Assembly: GCA_017305935.1 (NCBI GenBank)
Contig: JAFKJU010000034.1
Location: forward strand, 1-63,817
Direction of reading: 5' to 3'
DNA: 63,817 nt
Source of the DNA: Hyphomicrobiales bacterium
Lineage (GTDB): Bacteria; Pseudomonadota; Alphaproteobacteria; Rhizobiales; Rhizobiaceae
The position numbers and the translations under genes were made by a program. The notes beneath the pieces were generated by a model. It worked only from the letters and a program-made list of their open reading frames with translations, had not been told where the DNA came from and made no database searches. Shown piece by piece: positions 43,169 to 52,385 of the stretch. The stretch's first letter is position 1, and each line of letters begins with the position of its first letter.

Positions 43169-45415
43169 ATGAGCGAAGGCAACCAGATGCGGTTTCGCGT
43201 GGGCGGTATGGATTGCGCCTCCTGCGCCGGCAAGATCGAGACGGCGGTGCGCCGCATGCCGGGCGTCGAGGACGTCTCGGTTTCGGTGACAGCCGGCACG
43301 CTGCTGGTCAGCCATGACGGCAGCGGCGATGCCACGGCCATTGCCGGCAAGGTCGAAGGGCTCGGCTATGCCGTTGCGCCGGCCGGCGAGGCGGCCAGGA
43401 CCGCGCCGAAGACGAGTTGCTGCGCGCATGACCATGACCATAAGCACGATCACGGCGCGCACGACCAACACGATGCTCATGCTCATGCTCATGGGCATGG
43501 GCATGGCAAAAGCGAAGCCGATCTCGGACTTCACGGCCACGACCACGGCCCGATGGACGGCCCGTGGTGGAAGAGCAAAAAGGGCCGGCTGACCATTGCC
43601 TCCGGTGCGGCGCTGGCGCTTGCCTATGGCCTCGGCCATCTCGTGCCGGCCATCGCGCCTTATGCCTTCCTGCTCGCCATGGCGGTCGGTCTCGTGCCGA
43701 TCGCGCGTCGCGCCGTCATGGCGGCGCTGGCCGGCACGCCGTTTTCCATCGAAATGCTGATGACCATCGCCGCTATCGGCGCGGTCATCATCAATGCGAC
43801 GGAAGAGGCGGCCGCCGTCGTCTTCCTGTTCCTGGTCGGCGAATTGCTGGAAGGTGTTGCCGCCGGCAGGGCGCGGGCCAGCATCCAGTCGCTCGGCGCG
43901 CTGGTGCCGAAAACCGCGCTGCTGGAGGAAAACGGCGTCACCCGCGAAGTGGAGGCCGAAACGCTGGCCGTCGGCGCCACCATTCTGGTGCGCCCCGGCG
44001 ACCGCATTCCCGCCGATGGCGTCATCCTCTCCGGCGACGGCGCCATCGACGAGGCGCCGGTCACCGGCGAAAGCACGCCGAAGCGCAAGGGCGTGAATGA
44101 GCCCGTCTTCGCCGGGACGGTGAACGGGGATGGCGCGCTTCGCCTGCGCGTCACCGCGGCGGCGGCGGACAACACCATCGCCCGCGTGATCAAACTGGTC
44201 GAGGAAGCCCAGGAATCCAAGGCGCCCACCGAGCGTTTCATCGACCGCTTCTCGCGCTACTATACGCCCGGCGTCGTCGTGGTCGCGGCCCTCATCGCCA
44301 TCCTGCCGCCGTTGCTGGCGGGTGGCATCTGGAGCGAATGGGTCTACAAGGGCCTTGCCGTACTCTTGATCGGCTGCCCCTGCGCGCTGGTGATTTCGAC
44401 GCCGGCGGCGATTGCCGCCTCCTTGTCGTCGGGGGCGCGGCGCGGGCTGCTGATGAAGGGCGGGGCGGTGCTGGAAGGGCTTGGCAAACTGACGGCCGTC
44501 TCCTTCGACAAGACCGGAACGCTGACCGAAGGCAAGCCAAAGGTGACCGATATCGTGTCCACCTCGCTGCCTGAGGCTGAAATCCTGCGGCTTGCCGCAG
44601 CCCTCGAAACCGGCTCCAGCCATCCGCTGGCGCTCGCCATTCTCGACCGCGCCAAGGCGGAAGGCATCGCCATTCCCGCCGCCGATAACAACAAGGCGCT
44701 GGGTGGAAAGGGCGTCGCCGGCACCGTCGAGGGCCAGAACCTGCTGCTCTGCTCGCCGCGGGCGGCGGCCGATGCGGTCGAGATCGACGCTGGCAGCCAA
44801 GCGGCGATTGCGGCGCTGAACGATGCCGGCAAGACCGTGTCGCTGCTGCTGGTCGATGGCAAGGTGGCCGGCGCGCTCGCCATGCGCGACGAGCCGCGCG
44901 CCGATGCGCTCACCGGCCTGAAACGCCTGCGCGACGCCGGCATCCGCACGATCATGCTGACCGGCGACAATCGCCGCACGGCCGAGGCCGTCGGCAGGGT
45001 GCTCGATATCGAGGTGCGCGCCGAGCTGCTGCCGCAGGACAAGCAGAGGATCGTCGGCGAGTTGCGCTCGGAGGGACTTGTGGTCGGCAAGGTCGGCGAC
45101 GGCATCAACGACGCTCCGGCGCTGGCTGCCGCCGATATCGGCATCGCCATGGGCGGCGGCACGGATGTGGCGCTGGAAACCGCCGATGCCGCCGTGCTGC
45201 ATGGCCGCGTCGGCGATGTCGCCGACATGATTGCGCTCTCGAAGCGCACCATGGGCAATATCGGCCAGAATATCACCATCGCGCTGGGGTTGAAGGCGGT
45301 GTTTCTGGTGACGACCGTGATCGGCATCACCGGTTTATGGCCGGCGATCCTGGCCGATACCGGGGCCACGGTGCTGGTGACGCTGAACGCCTTGCGGCTG
45401 CTCAAGACCGCCTGA
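43169..45415 (+). CDS. Heavy-metal P1B-type ATPase (Zn/Cd/Pb exporter, ZntA/CadA type)
   Basis: 748 residues: N-terminal heavy-metal domain with GGMDCASCAGK (13-23), a His/Asp-rich linker (about 85-125, many HDH/HAHAHGHGHG units), transmembrane helices, the channel motif CPC in LIGCPCALVIS, phosphorylation site DKTGT, SSHPLA and hinge GDGINDAPAL. CPC with this linker indicates divalent soft metals (Zn, Cd, Pb) rather than Cu. Exports from cytosol to periplasm. Its MerR-type promoter implies induction by metal. Confidence 0.93.
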   Translation: MSEGNQMRFRVGGMDCASCAGKIETAVRRMPGVEDVSVSVTAGTLLVSHDGSGDATAIAGKVEGLGYAVAPAGEAARTAPKTSCCAHDHDHKHDHGAHDQHDAHAHAHGHGHGKSEADLGLHGHDHGPMDGPWWKSKKGRLTIASGAALALAYGLGHLVPAIAPYAFLLAMAVGLVPIARRAVMAALAGTPFSIEMLMTIAAIGAVIINATEEAAAVVFLFLVGELLEGVAAGRARASIQSLGALVPKTALLEENGVTREVEAETLAVGATILVRPGDRIPADGVILSGDGAIDEAPVTGESTPKRKGVNEPVFAGTVNGDGALRLRVTAAAADNTIARVIKLVEEAQESKAPTERFIDRFSRYYTPGVVVVAALIAILPPLLAGGIWSEWVYKGLAVLLIGCPCALVISTPAAIAASLSSGARRGLLMKGGAVLEGLGKLTAVSFDKTGTLTEGKPKVTDIVSTSLPEAEILRLAAALETGSSHPLALAILDRAKAEGIAIPAADNNKALGGKGVAGTVEGQNLLLCSPRAAADAVEIDAGSQAAIAALNDAGKTVSLLLVDGKVAGALAMRDEPRADALTGLKRLRDAGIRTIMLTGDNRRTAEAVGRVLDIEVRAELLPQDKQRIVGELRSEGLVVGKVGDGINDAPALAAADIGIAMGGGTDVALETADAAVLHGRVGDVADMIALSKRTMGNIGQNITIALGLKAVFLVTTVIGITGLWPAILADTGATVLVTLNALRLLKTA

Positions 45416-45537
45416 AAGAAACCATTCTTTAACCATGTTGGCACAGGCTCGGCCGTAAATATGGCGCAATGCCAAACAACCGCCGTGAATCCGGGGCAAG
45501 GGTTCACGGCTTCAGATTGAAACAGTCGAGACAGCAG

Positions 45538-46572
45538 ATGATTGCATTCCGCTCCTTCACACGGTTGACGGCGCCGTTTTCGTTCGGTGCGCGCCTTGCG
45601 GCGCTGGCGCTGGCCGGTTCTCTCCTGTCGGGCTGCATCGGCGGCCTCGACGATCTCGCCAAGGCGCCGCCGAAACTGACGTCGAAAATGCTGGCCCAGA
45701 TGTCCGCCAAGGGCATGCGGCCGGAAAGCCCGGTTCTGGTGCGCATCTTCAAGCAGGAGAGCGAGCTGGAGGTCTGGAAGGTCGACAAGACGGGACAATA
45801 TGCGCTGCTGAAGACCTATCCGATGTGCCGCTGGTCCGGAAAGCTCGGGCCGAAGACGAAAAGCGGCGACCGCCAGGCGCCGGAGGGTTTTTACCATGTC
45901 TCCGCCGGCATGCTGAACCCGAATTCGCAATATTACGTCTCGTTCAACCTCGGTTATCCGAACAAATTGGAAAAGGCGCTCGGCTATAGCGGCGAGGCGC
46001 TGATGGTGCATGGCGCCTGCTCGTCCTCCGGCTGCTATGCCATGACCGACCAGGGTGTCGGCGAAATCTATGCCATCGTCCAGAAGGCGCTGGAAGGCGG
46101 GCAGGGGCAGTTCCAGGTGCAGGCCTATCCCTTCCGCATGAGCGCCGACAACATGGCGAAACATCGCGGCGACGCCAACATGCCCTTCTGGCGCGTCCTG
46201 AAGGAAGGCTACGATGCCTTCGCCTTCTCCCGCCGCCAGCCGAAAGTCTCCGTCTGCGGCGGGCGGTACGTGTTCAACACCGAATTCCAGGGCGGCGAGC
46301 CCACCGATCCGCTGGCCGCCTGCCCGCCGGCGATGAGCACGCCGGATATGGCGCTGAGCGCGAAGATCGATGCCGAACGCAAGCACGTCGATACCGCGCT
46401 CTCGACCGGTTCCACCGTGCCGATCTCCTCCTATGTCGATGGCGGCATGCATCCGAGTTTCCGCGCCATGCTGGAAAGCAAGGGTGCGAAAAGCATGGCG
46501 GCGGCGACGTCGAGCATCAAATATCCGGTCAGCCGGCCGGATGCCGCACTCGCCGATCCCTACAAGAATTAA
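45538..46572 (+). CDS. L,D-transpeptidase (YkuD), lipoprotein
   Basis: 344 residues. A signal peptide ends in the lipobox LSGC (about residues 27-30), so the protein is lipid-anchored. The YkuD domain follows (VLVRIFKQESELEVWKV to about 210) with the catalytic motif HGACSSSGCYAM. It cross-links peptidoglycan or attaches proteins to it in the periplasm. ATG at 45538 places the signal peptide properly; an ATG at 45469 would bury it. Its stop overlaps the convergent MttB-like gene by four bases. Confidence 0.88.
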   Translation: MIAFRSFTRLTAPFSFGARLAALALAGSLLSGCIGGLDDLAKAPPKLTSKMLAQMSAKGMRPESPVLVRIFKQESELEVWKVDKTGQYALLKTYPMCRWSGKLGPKTKSGDRQAPEGFYHVSAGMLNPNSQYYVSFNLGYPNKLEKALGYSGEALMVHGACSSSGCYAMTDQGVGEIYAIVQKALEGGQGQFQVQAYPFRMSADNMAKHRGDANMPFWRVLKEGYDAFAFSRRQPKVSVCGGRYVFNTEFQGGEPTDPLAACPPAMSTPDMALSAKIDAERKHVDTALSTGSTVPISSYVDGGMHPSFRAMLESKGAKSMAAATSSIKYPVSRPDAALADPYKN

Positions 46573-47819
46573 ATCGCCGCGATCCGCGCCCTGAGATCCT
46601 GCTCGAATGCCGGATCGAGGGGCAGGGGCGGCGAACAGTCTTGCATATCGAAACCGCAAGTCTCGGCGATCCGCGCCGCCTCGCGTCGCAATTTTCCCAG
46701 AGACAGGCAGCGCCCCTGCTCCAGCCAGCCAGCCCCATGCAGGATGAAATCCGCGCCCGACGAGATCGAGGCGGACAGCGTCAGCGCCGATTCCAGCCCC
46801 GCCTGCCCGTCATCCAGCTTGGAGGAGGTCACACCGCCCTCGCCGCGCACCGGCACGCCGAGGCGGCGGGCAAGCTGGGTCGCATACTGCTGAATGAGGT
46901 GCGAGGCCGGATCGCCGTAACACGGCACCATCGAGCGCATGCCGAAGGGAATGGCGTAAAGCCCCATGACGACGGGCGCGCCGGGCCGCCAAAGCTGGGC
47001 CAGCGCCATCCCGGCCAGGACTTCCGCATACCCCTGGATCAGGCTGCCGGCGATGGTCACCGGGCTGGTGGCGCCCATCATCATATAGGAGGTCACCAGT
47101 GAAGCCTGCCCGCGCCAGGCGATGGTCCGCAGGCATTTTAACGGGTTTTCCTTGTAGACGAGCGGTGGCGTGGCATTGACCAGATGCAGCAATTCCGCCT
47201 CGCCGGGGCAGGGCGGCCGGCCGATGGCGGCAACCGCCGCGTCGATCACCGCTTCCACATCACCGGGCGAGGCGATGCTGCCCATGAACGGCTTGTCCGA
47301 CAGCGACAGATGCATCAGCGCGATTTCCAGTGGCCGGCGCGCCTCCGGCACGTCGTCCATGACGCAGATCATCTGGCCGGTATTGGAGATCGCCGACGAG
47401 GCATGGGCAATTTCCATCGCCCGTCGATAATGCGCCCGCGAGCCGAGGCTGCGCCGCCCGGCATGATCGAGCACATTCGGCGCGCCATAGATCGGCGTGA
47501 ACACCGGCGCATGGCCGTCTCCGAGGATGGTATCGCGCGCCGGATTGCGCCCGCGCAGGGTAATGCGGCGTGGCGCCGTCGCCCGGATCACCTGCCGCAG
47601 CCATGCGCCATCGAGCGTGACGCGCTCGTCCTTGACGGTCGCGCCCCTCTCCCGCCAGAGATCCAGCGTCTCGGGATCGCTCTCGAAACGCAGGCCGGTT
47701 TCCGCGAGAACCCGGTCGGCGGCGATTTCGATCTGGACCAGCCCCTGTTCGTCATTCGCCAGATGCCCGCGCAGCAATTCGGCAGCGAAATCCGGGGAAG
47801 GGGCGGGTGGAGCATGCAT
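46569..47819 (-). CDS. MttB-family (trimethylamine/betaine methyltransferase-like) protein, non-pyrrolysine
   Basis: 416 residues of the MttB superfamily TIM barrel, with NTGQMICVMDDVPEARRPLE, SDKPFMGS, VTSYMMMGATSPVTIAG and YGDPASH. The frame is open throughout, so there is no amber-encoded pyrrolysine; such members include glycine-betaine (MtgB) type methyltransferases acting with a corrinoid protein. No corrinoid protein or reactivase gene is adjacent. ATG at 47819. Downstream orientation is convergent with the transpeptidase. Substrate not readable; methylated-amine context elsewhere in the window is suggestive. Confidence 0.86.
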   Translation of the reverse strand: MHAPPAPSPDFAAELLRGHLANDEQGLVQIEIAADRVLAETGLRFESDPETLDLWRERGATVKDERVTLDGAWLRQVIRATAPRRITLRGRNPARDTILGDGHAPVFTPIYGAPNVLDHAGRRSLGSRAHYRRAMEIAHASSAISNTGQMICVMDDVPEARRPLEIALMHLSLSDKPFMGSIASPGDVEAVIDAAVAAIGRPPCPGEAELLHLVNATPPLVYKENPLKCLRTIAWRGQASLVTSYMMMGATSPVTIAGSLIQGYAEVLAGMALAQLWRPGAPVVMGLYAIPFGMRSMVPCYGDPASHLIQQYATQLARRLGVPVRGEGGVTSSKLDDGQAGLESALTLSASISSGADFILHGAGWLEQGRCLSLGKLRREAARIAETCGFDMQDCSPPLPLDPAFEQDLRARIAAI

Positions 47820-48034
47820 GGCGGCCTCGAAGCAGGAGGTTTTCCGCAGCCTATCGCGATGCGCCGCCGCTCAGTCGTCTGATTGCGGCAAGCGGGACTG
47901 TCCCTCCGCCGCTCCATTGCCAGGATCGATAAGCTGCCTATGGAATGGAAGCGCCCCCAAAACCCCCTCTCCCCACTGGGGCGAAGGGGAGGTGAGTCAA
48001 CGGCACGCCTTGAGGTCAACGGACCGTTGGCCGC

Positions 48035-48790
48035 TCACACCGTATTCGCGGCATTGATGGTCGAGATGAAGCGGCGGGTGCGGTCCTGCTTCGGCTCGGT
48101 GAACACCTGTCGGGCCGGGCCGGATTCGACGACGTTTCCGTCTTCGAGAAAGACCACTTCGTTGGCGATGCGCGAGGCGAGGCGCAGGTCGTGGGTGGCG
48201 ATCACCATGGTCGTGCCTTCGCTGGCGAGACGCCCGAGCACCTCGACCACTTCCGCCGACAGTTCCGGGTCGAGCGCCGAGGTCGGCTCGTCGCAGAGCA
48301 GGACGCGCGGAGAAGGGGCAAGCGCACGCGCAATCGCCACGCGCTGCTGCTGGCCGCCGGAAAGCGTCGCCGGCCAGGCATCGGCCTTGTGGGCCATGCC
48401 GACCTTGGTCAGCAGCTCCATGGCGCGGGCGCGGGCCTTGTCCCTCGGCCATTTCAGCACGGTAACCAGGCCTTCCATGACGTTATCGAGGGCGTTCTGG
48501 TGCGGAAAGAGCTGGAAGTTCTGGAAAACCATGCCGGTCTGGCGGCGGATTTTCTGGATCGAAGCCCAACTCGGTTTGCCGCCCGGCGTAAACGTCAGTT
48601 GCTGGTCTCCGAGGCGGATCGTCCCGGCGGTCGGGATCTCCAGCAGGTTGATGCAGCGCAGCAGGGTGCTCTTGCCGCCGCCGGAGGGTCCGACCAGCGC
48701 CGTGACGCTGCCTTCCGGCAGGTTCAGGCTGATGTCCTTGAGGATGACAGCGTCGCCGAACCGTTTTTCGATATGCTGCAACTCGATCAT
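48035..48790 (-). CDS. Polar amino acid ABC transporter ATP-binding protein
   Basis: 251 residues of the HisP/GlnQ group: Walker A GPSGGGKST, Q-loop MVFQNFQLFPH, signature LSGGQQQRVAIAR, Walker B VLLCDEPTSALDPE and switch His in VIATHD. ATG at 48790 overlaps the permease stop (ATGA). Cytoplasmic side of the importer formed with the two genes upstream. Confidence 0.92.
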   Translation of the reverse strand: MIELQHIEKRFGDAVILKDISLNLPEGSVTALVGPSGGGKSTLLRCINLLEIPTAGTIRLGDQQLTFTPGGKPSWASIQKIRRQTGMVFQNFQLFPHQNALDNVMEGLVTVLKWPRDKARARAMELLTKVGMAHKADAWPATLSGGQQQRVAIARALAPSPRVLLCDEPTSALDPELSAEVVEVLGRLASEGTTMVIATHDLRLASRIANEVVFLEDGNVVESGPARQVFTEPKQDRTRRFISTINAANTV

Positions 48791-49467
48791 GTGTTGGTCT
48801 CCAGCATGCCGCCATAGCGCGCGAAGCGCCGCTCCAGCCGCACCTGCAGGTTCGACAGCACCGAGCTCAGCGCCAGATAGATCAGCGCCGCCTCGATATA
48901 AAGGATGAGCGGCTCATAGGTGGTGGCGACGATGCGCTGCGCGGCTTGGAACATCTCCGGCACGGTGATGGCTGCGGCCAGAGACGTATCCTTGACCAGC
49001 GAGATGAAGGTGTTGGACAGCGGCGGCACGGCAACGCGCGCCGCCTGCGGCAGGATGGTGCGGCGCATCGCCTGGCTCCAGCTCATGCCGATGGAATAGG
49101 CCGCCTCCCATTGCCCCTTCGGTACCGAGGAGATGACGGCGCGGATGATTTCCGAGGAATAGGCGCCGATATTGAGGGTGAAGCCGATCAGGGCCGCGGG
49201 AAAGGCATCGAGCAGGATGCCGACGCTCGGCAGGCCGTAGAAGACGACGAAGAGCTGCACGAGAAGCGGCGTGCCGCGGATGATCCAGACATAGCCGCGT
49301 GCCAGAAGCGCGAACGGCAGGGGCGCAAACAATCTGGTGACGGCAGTGAGCAGGCCGAGCGCCAGGCCGAGCACGAAGGAAAGCAGGGTCAGCGGAATCG
49401 TGAATTTCACGCCCGCCCACAACAGCGTGGGCAGCGAGTCCGCCATCAGTTGAAGCCAGTGCGGCAC
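48787..49467 (-). CDS. Polar amino acid ABC transporter permease
   Basis: 226 residues, about five transmembrane helices, with the HisM-type EAA motif (AYSIGMSWSQAMRRTILPQA) and RGTPLLVQLFVVFYGLP. GTG at 49467 has GGGGA nine bases upstream, while the internal ATG at 49446 has none, so GTG is chosen. A single permease gene implies a homodimeric channel. Confidence 0.9.
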   Translation of the reverse strand: MPHWLQLMADSLPTLLWAGVKFTIPLTLLSFVLGLALGLLTAVTRLFAPLPFALLARGYVWIIRGTPLLVQLFVVFYGLPSVGILLDAFPAALIGFTLNIGAYSSEIIRAVISSVPKGQWEAAYSIGMSWSQAMRRTILPQAARVAVPPLSNTFISLVKDTSLAAAITVPEMFQAAQRIVATTYEPLILYIEAALIYLALSSVLSNLQVRLERRFARYGGMLETNT

Positions 49468-49484
49468 TTGGAAAGATCCCCGTC

Positions 49485-49516
49485 AAAAAAGGCGTCCGGC
49501 GGTATCGCCGGACGCC
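49485..49516 (-). terminator. Intrinsic terminator between binding-protein and permease genes
   Basis: Perfect 11-base stem GGCGTCCGGCG / CGCCGGACGCC, four-base loop, then TTTTTT on the minus strand. It lies inside the transporter operon, after the binding-protein gene, and would lower expression of permease and ATPase relative to it. Confidence 0.85.
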
Positions 49517-49564
49517 TGCAAGCTTATAGACACAATCGGCTTCGGCAAAGCCATCCTCATCCGG

Positions 49565-50338
49565 TTACTTGGACACGTCCTGCCCGAAATAGGTGTCGGA
49601 GATTTTCTGGTAGGTGCCGTCGGCCTTGATGTCGGCCAGCGCCTTGTTGATCGCCTCCAGCAGCTCCGGCTCGCCCTTGCGGATGATGATGCCGGAATAA
49701 TCGGCATCGCCCTTCTCGGCGGCGATCTTCACCGGTGCATCCGGCTTCTGCTTCTTGAAATCGAGGAAGGAGAGGCTGTCGTTGATGGTGGCATCGGCAC
49801 GGCCGGTCAGCACCAGCTGGATCGATTGGTCGAAACCGTCGGTGCCGACCAGTTCGGCGCCGGCGGCTTCGGCGAGCTTGCCGAAATTGCTGGTCAGCGA
49901 CTGGGCCGACTTCTTGCCCTTCAGATCCTCGAAGTTCTTGATGTCGTTATCGTCGGCGCGCACGATCAGCACCGCCTTGGAGGCGATGTAGGGCTCGGAG
50001 AAATCATATTTCTGCTTGCGCGCGTCAGTGATGCCGACCTGATTGATGACCGTATCGTAGCGCTTGGCGTCGAGACCGGCGATCAACCCGTCCCATTTGC
50101 CCTCGATGAACTCGGCCTTGACGCCGAGCTTTGCGGCGATCGCCTCGCCGATCTCGACGTCGAAACCGACCAGCTTGCCGCTGGTGTCGTGATAGGTGAA
50201 GGGCGCATAGGTGCCTTCGGTGCCGATCTTGATGGCGCCGGCCGACTTGATGGCGGCGAGATCGTCGCCGGCAAGCGCAGGCGTGAGCGCGGCCGCCTGA
50301 AGAAGTGCCGCTGCTGCGAGCGTTTTCAACCAGTTCAT
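49565..50338 (-). CDS. Polar amino acid ABC transporter substrate-binding protein
   Basis: 257 residues; signal peptide MNWLKTLAAAALLQAAALTP with cleavage at ALA-GD. SBP family 3 features: IKIGTEGTYAPFTYHDTSGK, VGFDVEIGEAIAAKLG, WDGLIAGLDAKRYDTVINQV, YDFSEPYI. The pattern resembles cystine or polar amino acid binders (FliY/TcyA-like). ATG at 50338 with AAGGGAAAA. First gene of the three-gene importer. Confidence 0.92.
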   Translation of the reverse strand: MNWLKTLAAAALLQAAALTPALAGDDLAAIKSAGAIKIGTEGTYAPFTYHDTSGKLVGFDVEIGEAIAAKLGVKAEFIEGKWDGLIAGLDAKRYDTVINQVGITDARKQKYDFSEPYIASKAVLIVRADDNDIKNFEDLKGKKSAQSLTSNFGKLAEAAGAELVGTDGFDQSIQLVLTGRADATINDSLSFLDFKKQKPDAPVKIAAEKGDADYSGIIIRKGEPELLEAINKALADIKADGTYQKISDTYFGQDVSK

Positions 50339-50447
50339 TGTGTTTTCCCTTCGGTAAACGAATGTGTTGGCGGATAGATCGCAGAAATTAGGGCGCGTGG
50401 CAGGGAAGAAAACTGCAAAGAAAACAGGCAAACGCGAATATTTTGCT

Positions 50448-50470
50448 CCGGCCGGGGCAAACCCGGCCGG
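50448..50470 (-). terminator. GC-rich hairpin after the second L,D-transpeptidase gene
   Basis: CCGGCCGGG / CCCGGCCGG with a five-base loop, 15 bases downstream of the transpeptidase stop on the minus strand. No T run follows (AGCAAAATATT), so its strength is uncertain. Confidence 0.4.
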
Positions 50471-50484
50471 CAAAGGCCGTCATG

Positions 50485-51222
50485 TCAGATCACGCCGGCC
50501 GTCATCGCGCCCTGATGCACGACGATGCGGGCGTGATAGGGCACGCGCTTGTAGAGATCGAGGACGTCCTGGTTGATCAGCCGCACGCAGCCCGAAGACG
50601 TCGCCTTGCCGATCGAGCGCCAGTCGGGCGAGCCGTGAAGGCGATAGAGTGTGTCCTTGCCGTTCTGGAAGATATAAAGGGCGCGGGCGCCGAGCGGATT
50701 CCTGATCCCCGGCTCCATGCCGCCGTTTTCGACGGAAAAGCGCCGCAGTTCCGGCTGGCGGGCAATCATGTCGGCCGGCGGCTTCCAGCGCGGCCAGGGT
50801 TGGCGCCAGTGGATGACGCCTTCGCCCTGCCAGGCAAAACCCTCGCGCCCGATGCCGACGCCGTAGCGCATCGCCGTGCCGCCTGGCTCGACGAGATAGA
50901 GGAAACGTCCGGGCGTATCGACGACGACGGTGCCCGGCGGCTCGCCGGTGGGATCGGTGACGCGCTGGCGGAAATATTTCGGATCCATCTTCTCATAAGG
51001 GATAGCCGGCAAGGTGAAGCCGCCATCCTCGATGGCGGCATAACGCAGCGCCATCTCTTCCGCTGCAGGCGCGCCGGTCGGGCGCGGCGCGACGGCCGGG
51101 GTCGGCGCTGGTTTCGGCAGGCGCTCGGCGGATTCGACCGTGGCGGAGCAGCCGCCAAGCGCGGCGGCAGCGCCCAGCGTTGCAAACACGAAACTGCGGC
51201 GGGAAAGATCGGGAAGAGGCAT
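50485..51222 (-). CDS. L,D-transpeptidase (YkuD) with Tat-type lipoprotein signal
   Basis: 245 residues. The N-terminus carries a twin-arginine motif SRRSFVF and a lipobox LGGC (about residue 24), suggesting Tat export and lipidation. The YkuD domain has the active-site block HGSPDWRS...SSGCVRL (His, then Cys near residue 215). Forms 3-3 cross-links or anchors proteins in peptidoglycan. ATG at 51222 is chosen to start the signal; the frame is open upstream to 51303. Confidence 0.9.
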   Translation of the reverse strand: MPLPDLSRRSFVFATLGAAAALGGCSATVESAERLPKPAPTPAVAPRPTGAPAAEEMALRYAAIEDGGFTLPAIPYEKMDPKYFRQRVTDPTGEPPGTVVVDTPGRFLYLVEPGGTAMRYGVGIGREGFAWQGEGVIHWRQPWPRWKPPADMIARQPELRRFSVENGGMEPGIRNPLGARALYIFQNGKDTLYRLHGSPDWRSIGKATSSGCVRLINQDVLDLYKRVPYHARIVVHQGAMTAGVI

Positions 51223-51593
51223 CGTCGACAGGTCTTCATTCGGGCATTCGGGATAGCGGATACCTATCCGATCCGCTGCCTGCCGCAAGCATTTGCCGAT
51301 CACATGTTCGGCATCGCCTAGCTTTTTGAAAAATGTTGGCCGTCCAGCAAAATTATGCTAGCCGTGCGCGCAACTGCGAAGGCAGGATGGGTATGGACGG
51401 CGCTGCATCATCACCATGGGGACGGCTGCTGGAGCACGCCCAACCTGATCGACGCAAGATGGGGCATCGCCTGCCGCTCGTGCTGCGGTCCTCGCCGGCG
51501 GGCCGGAAGGATCGAATAAACAGGCGCCGCAAAGGCAGCGCACCGAGACTTGAGGCAAGCGGCCGCAGCCGTGGTCGGGAGGAGAAGAAAGAC
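51223..51593. other. 371-base divergent intergenic region
   Basis: Holds promoters for the transpeptidase gene (minus) and the enoyl-CoA hydratase gene (plus). The operator-like palindrome at 51334-51352 is the only notable signal; open frames across the rest have no Shine-Dalgarno and no recognisable product. Confidence 0.5.
51334..51352. promoter_or_regulatory. Operator-like TGTTGGCCGTCCAGCAAAA
   Basis: Matches 18 of 20 positions of the palindromic region at 28431-28450 upstream of the nitronate monooxygenase-TetR genes. Located 240 bases upstream of the enoyl-CoA hydratase start. Probably bound by the same TetR regulator. Confidence 0.5.
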
Positions 51594-52385
51594 ATGAGCA
51601 TCTATAGCGAGATCGAACGCCGAGGTGCGGTCGGCATCGTTGCCCTCAACCGGCCGGACGCGCGCAATGCGCTGAACGTCGGCCTGTTGCAGGAATTGCG
51701 CGGCGCCATCGCCGAAATGGCCGCCGACAAGACCGTGCGCGCCGTGGTGCTGACCGGTCGCGGCGGCGCCTTCTGCGCCGGCGCCGATGTCAAGGAATGG
51801 TCGGAAACGACGCCGGAAAGCGTGGCCGCCGCCGGCACGACCTGGATCGACGAGGCGCTTGCGCTGGTGCGCGAAATCCATGACCTGCCGAAGCCGACGA
51901 TCGCCATGATCGACGGCGCTGCCGTGGGTGGCGGTCTCGACATGGCGCTGGCCTGCGATTTCCGTTACGCCTCGGCGCGCTCGAAATTCATCTGCTCCTA
52001 TACCCATGTCGGCTATTCGCCGGATTGCGGCGGCTCCTGGCTGATGCCGCGGGTCATGGGCCTCGAGGCTTCCAAGCGTTTCGCCTTTACCGGTGATCTT
52101 TGGATGGCGGAGGTTGCGCTGGCAAACCGGCTGATCTCGCATGTCAGCGCCGATGCGCAAGCGCTGCTGGCCGACACCATGGCCTTTGCCGAAAAGCTGG
52201 CCGCGGGCCCGACCGTCGCCATCGGCCTCACCAAGACGCTGCTCAACGCCTCCGCCGACCGCAGCCTCGCCGACCAGCAGAAAGCGGAGGTTGCCGCCGG
52301 CGAAATCTGCGCCACGACCAACGACCATGCCGAAGGCCTCGCGGCAACGATGGAACGCCGCGCCCCCAATTTTACCGGGACGTAA
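51594..52385 (+). CDS. Enoyl-CoA hydratase/isomerase family protein
   Basis: 263 residues of the crotonase fold: VALNRPDARNALN, oxyanion-hole segment GAFCAGADVKEW and IDGAAVGGGLDMALACDFRYAS. Hydrates enoyl-CoA or catalyses related CoA chemistry. In the usual catalytic position the sequence is YSPDCGGSWLMPR, where classical hydratases have a Glu before GG; Asp-Cys here may indicate a different reaction. GGGAGGAG precedes the ATG at 51594. No other beta-oxidation genes adjoin. Confidence 0.9.
   Translation: MSIYSEIERRGAVGIVALNRPDARNALNVGLLQELRGAIAEMAADKTVRAVVLTGRGGAFCAGADVKEWSETTPESVAAAGTTWIDEALALVREIHDLPKPTIAMIDGAAVGGGLDMALACDFRYASARSKFICSYTHVGYSPDCGGSWLMPRVMGLEASKRFAFTGDLWMAEVALANRLISHVSADAQALLADTMAFAEKLAAGPTVAIGLTKTLLNASADRSLADQQKAEVAAGEICATTNDHAEGLAATMERRAPNFTGT

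Noticed and set aside
46569-47819. Pyrrolysine-containing trimethylamine methyltransferase
   Set aside because: There is no in-frame TAG; the frame is open and the length fits the non-pyrrolysine branch.
47938-47998. C-rich and G-rich complementary stretch after the ABC ATPase gene as a terminator
   Set aside because: The pairing is patchy and there is no T run in the needed direction; it may be a decayed repeat but evidence is weak.
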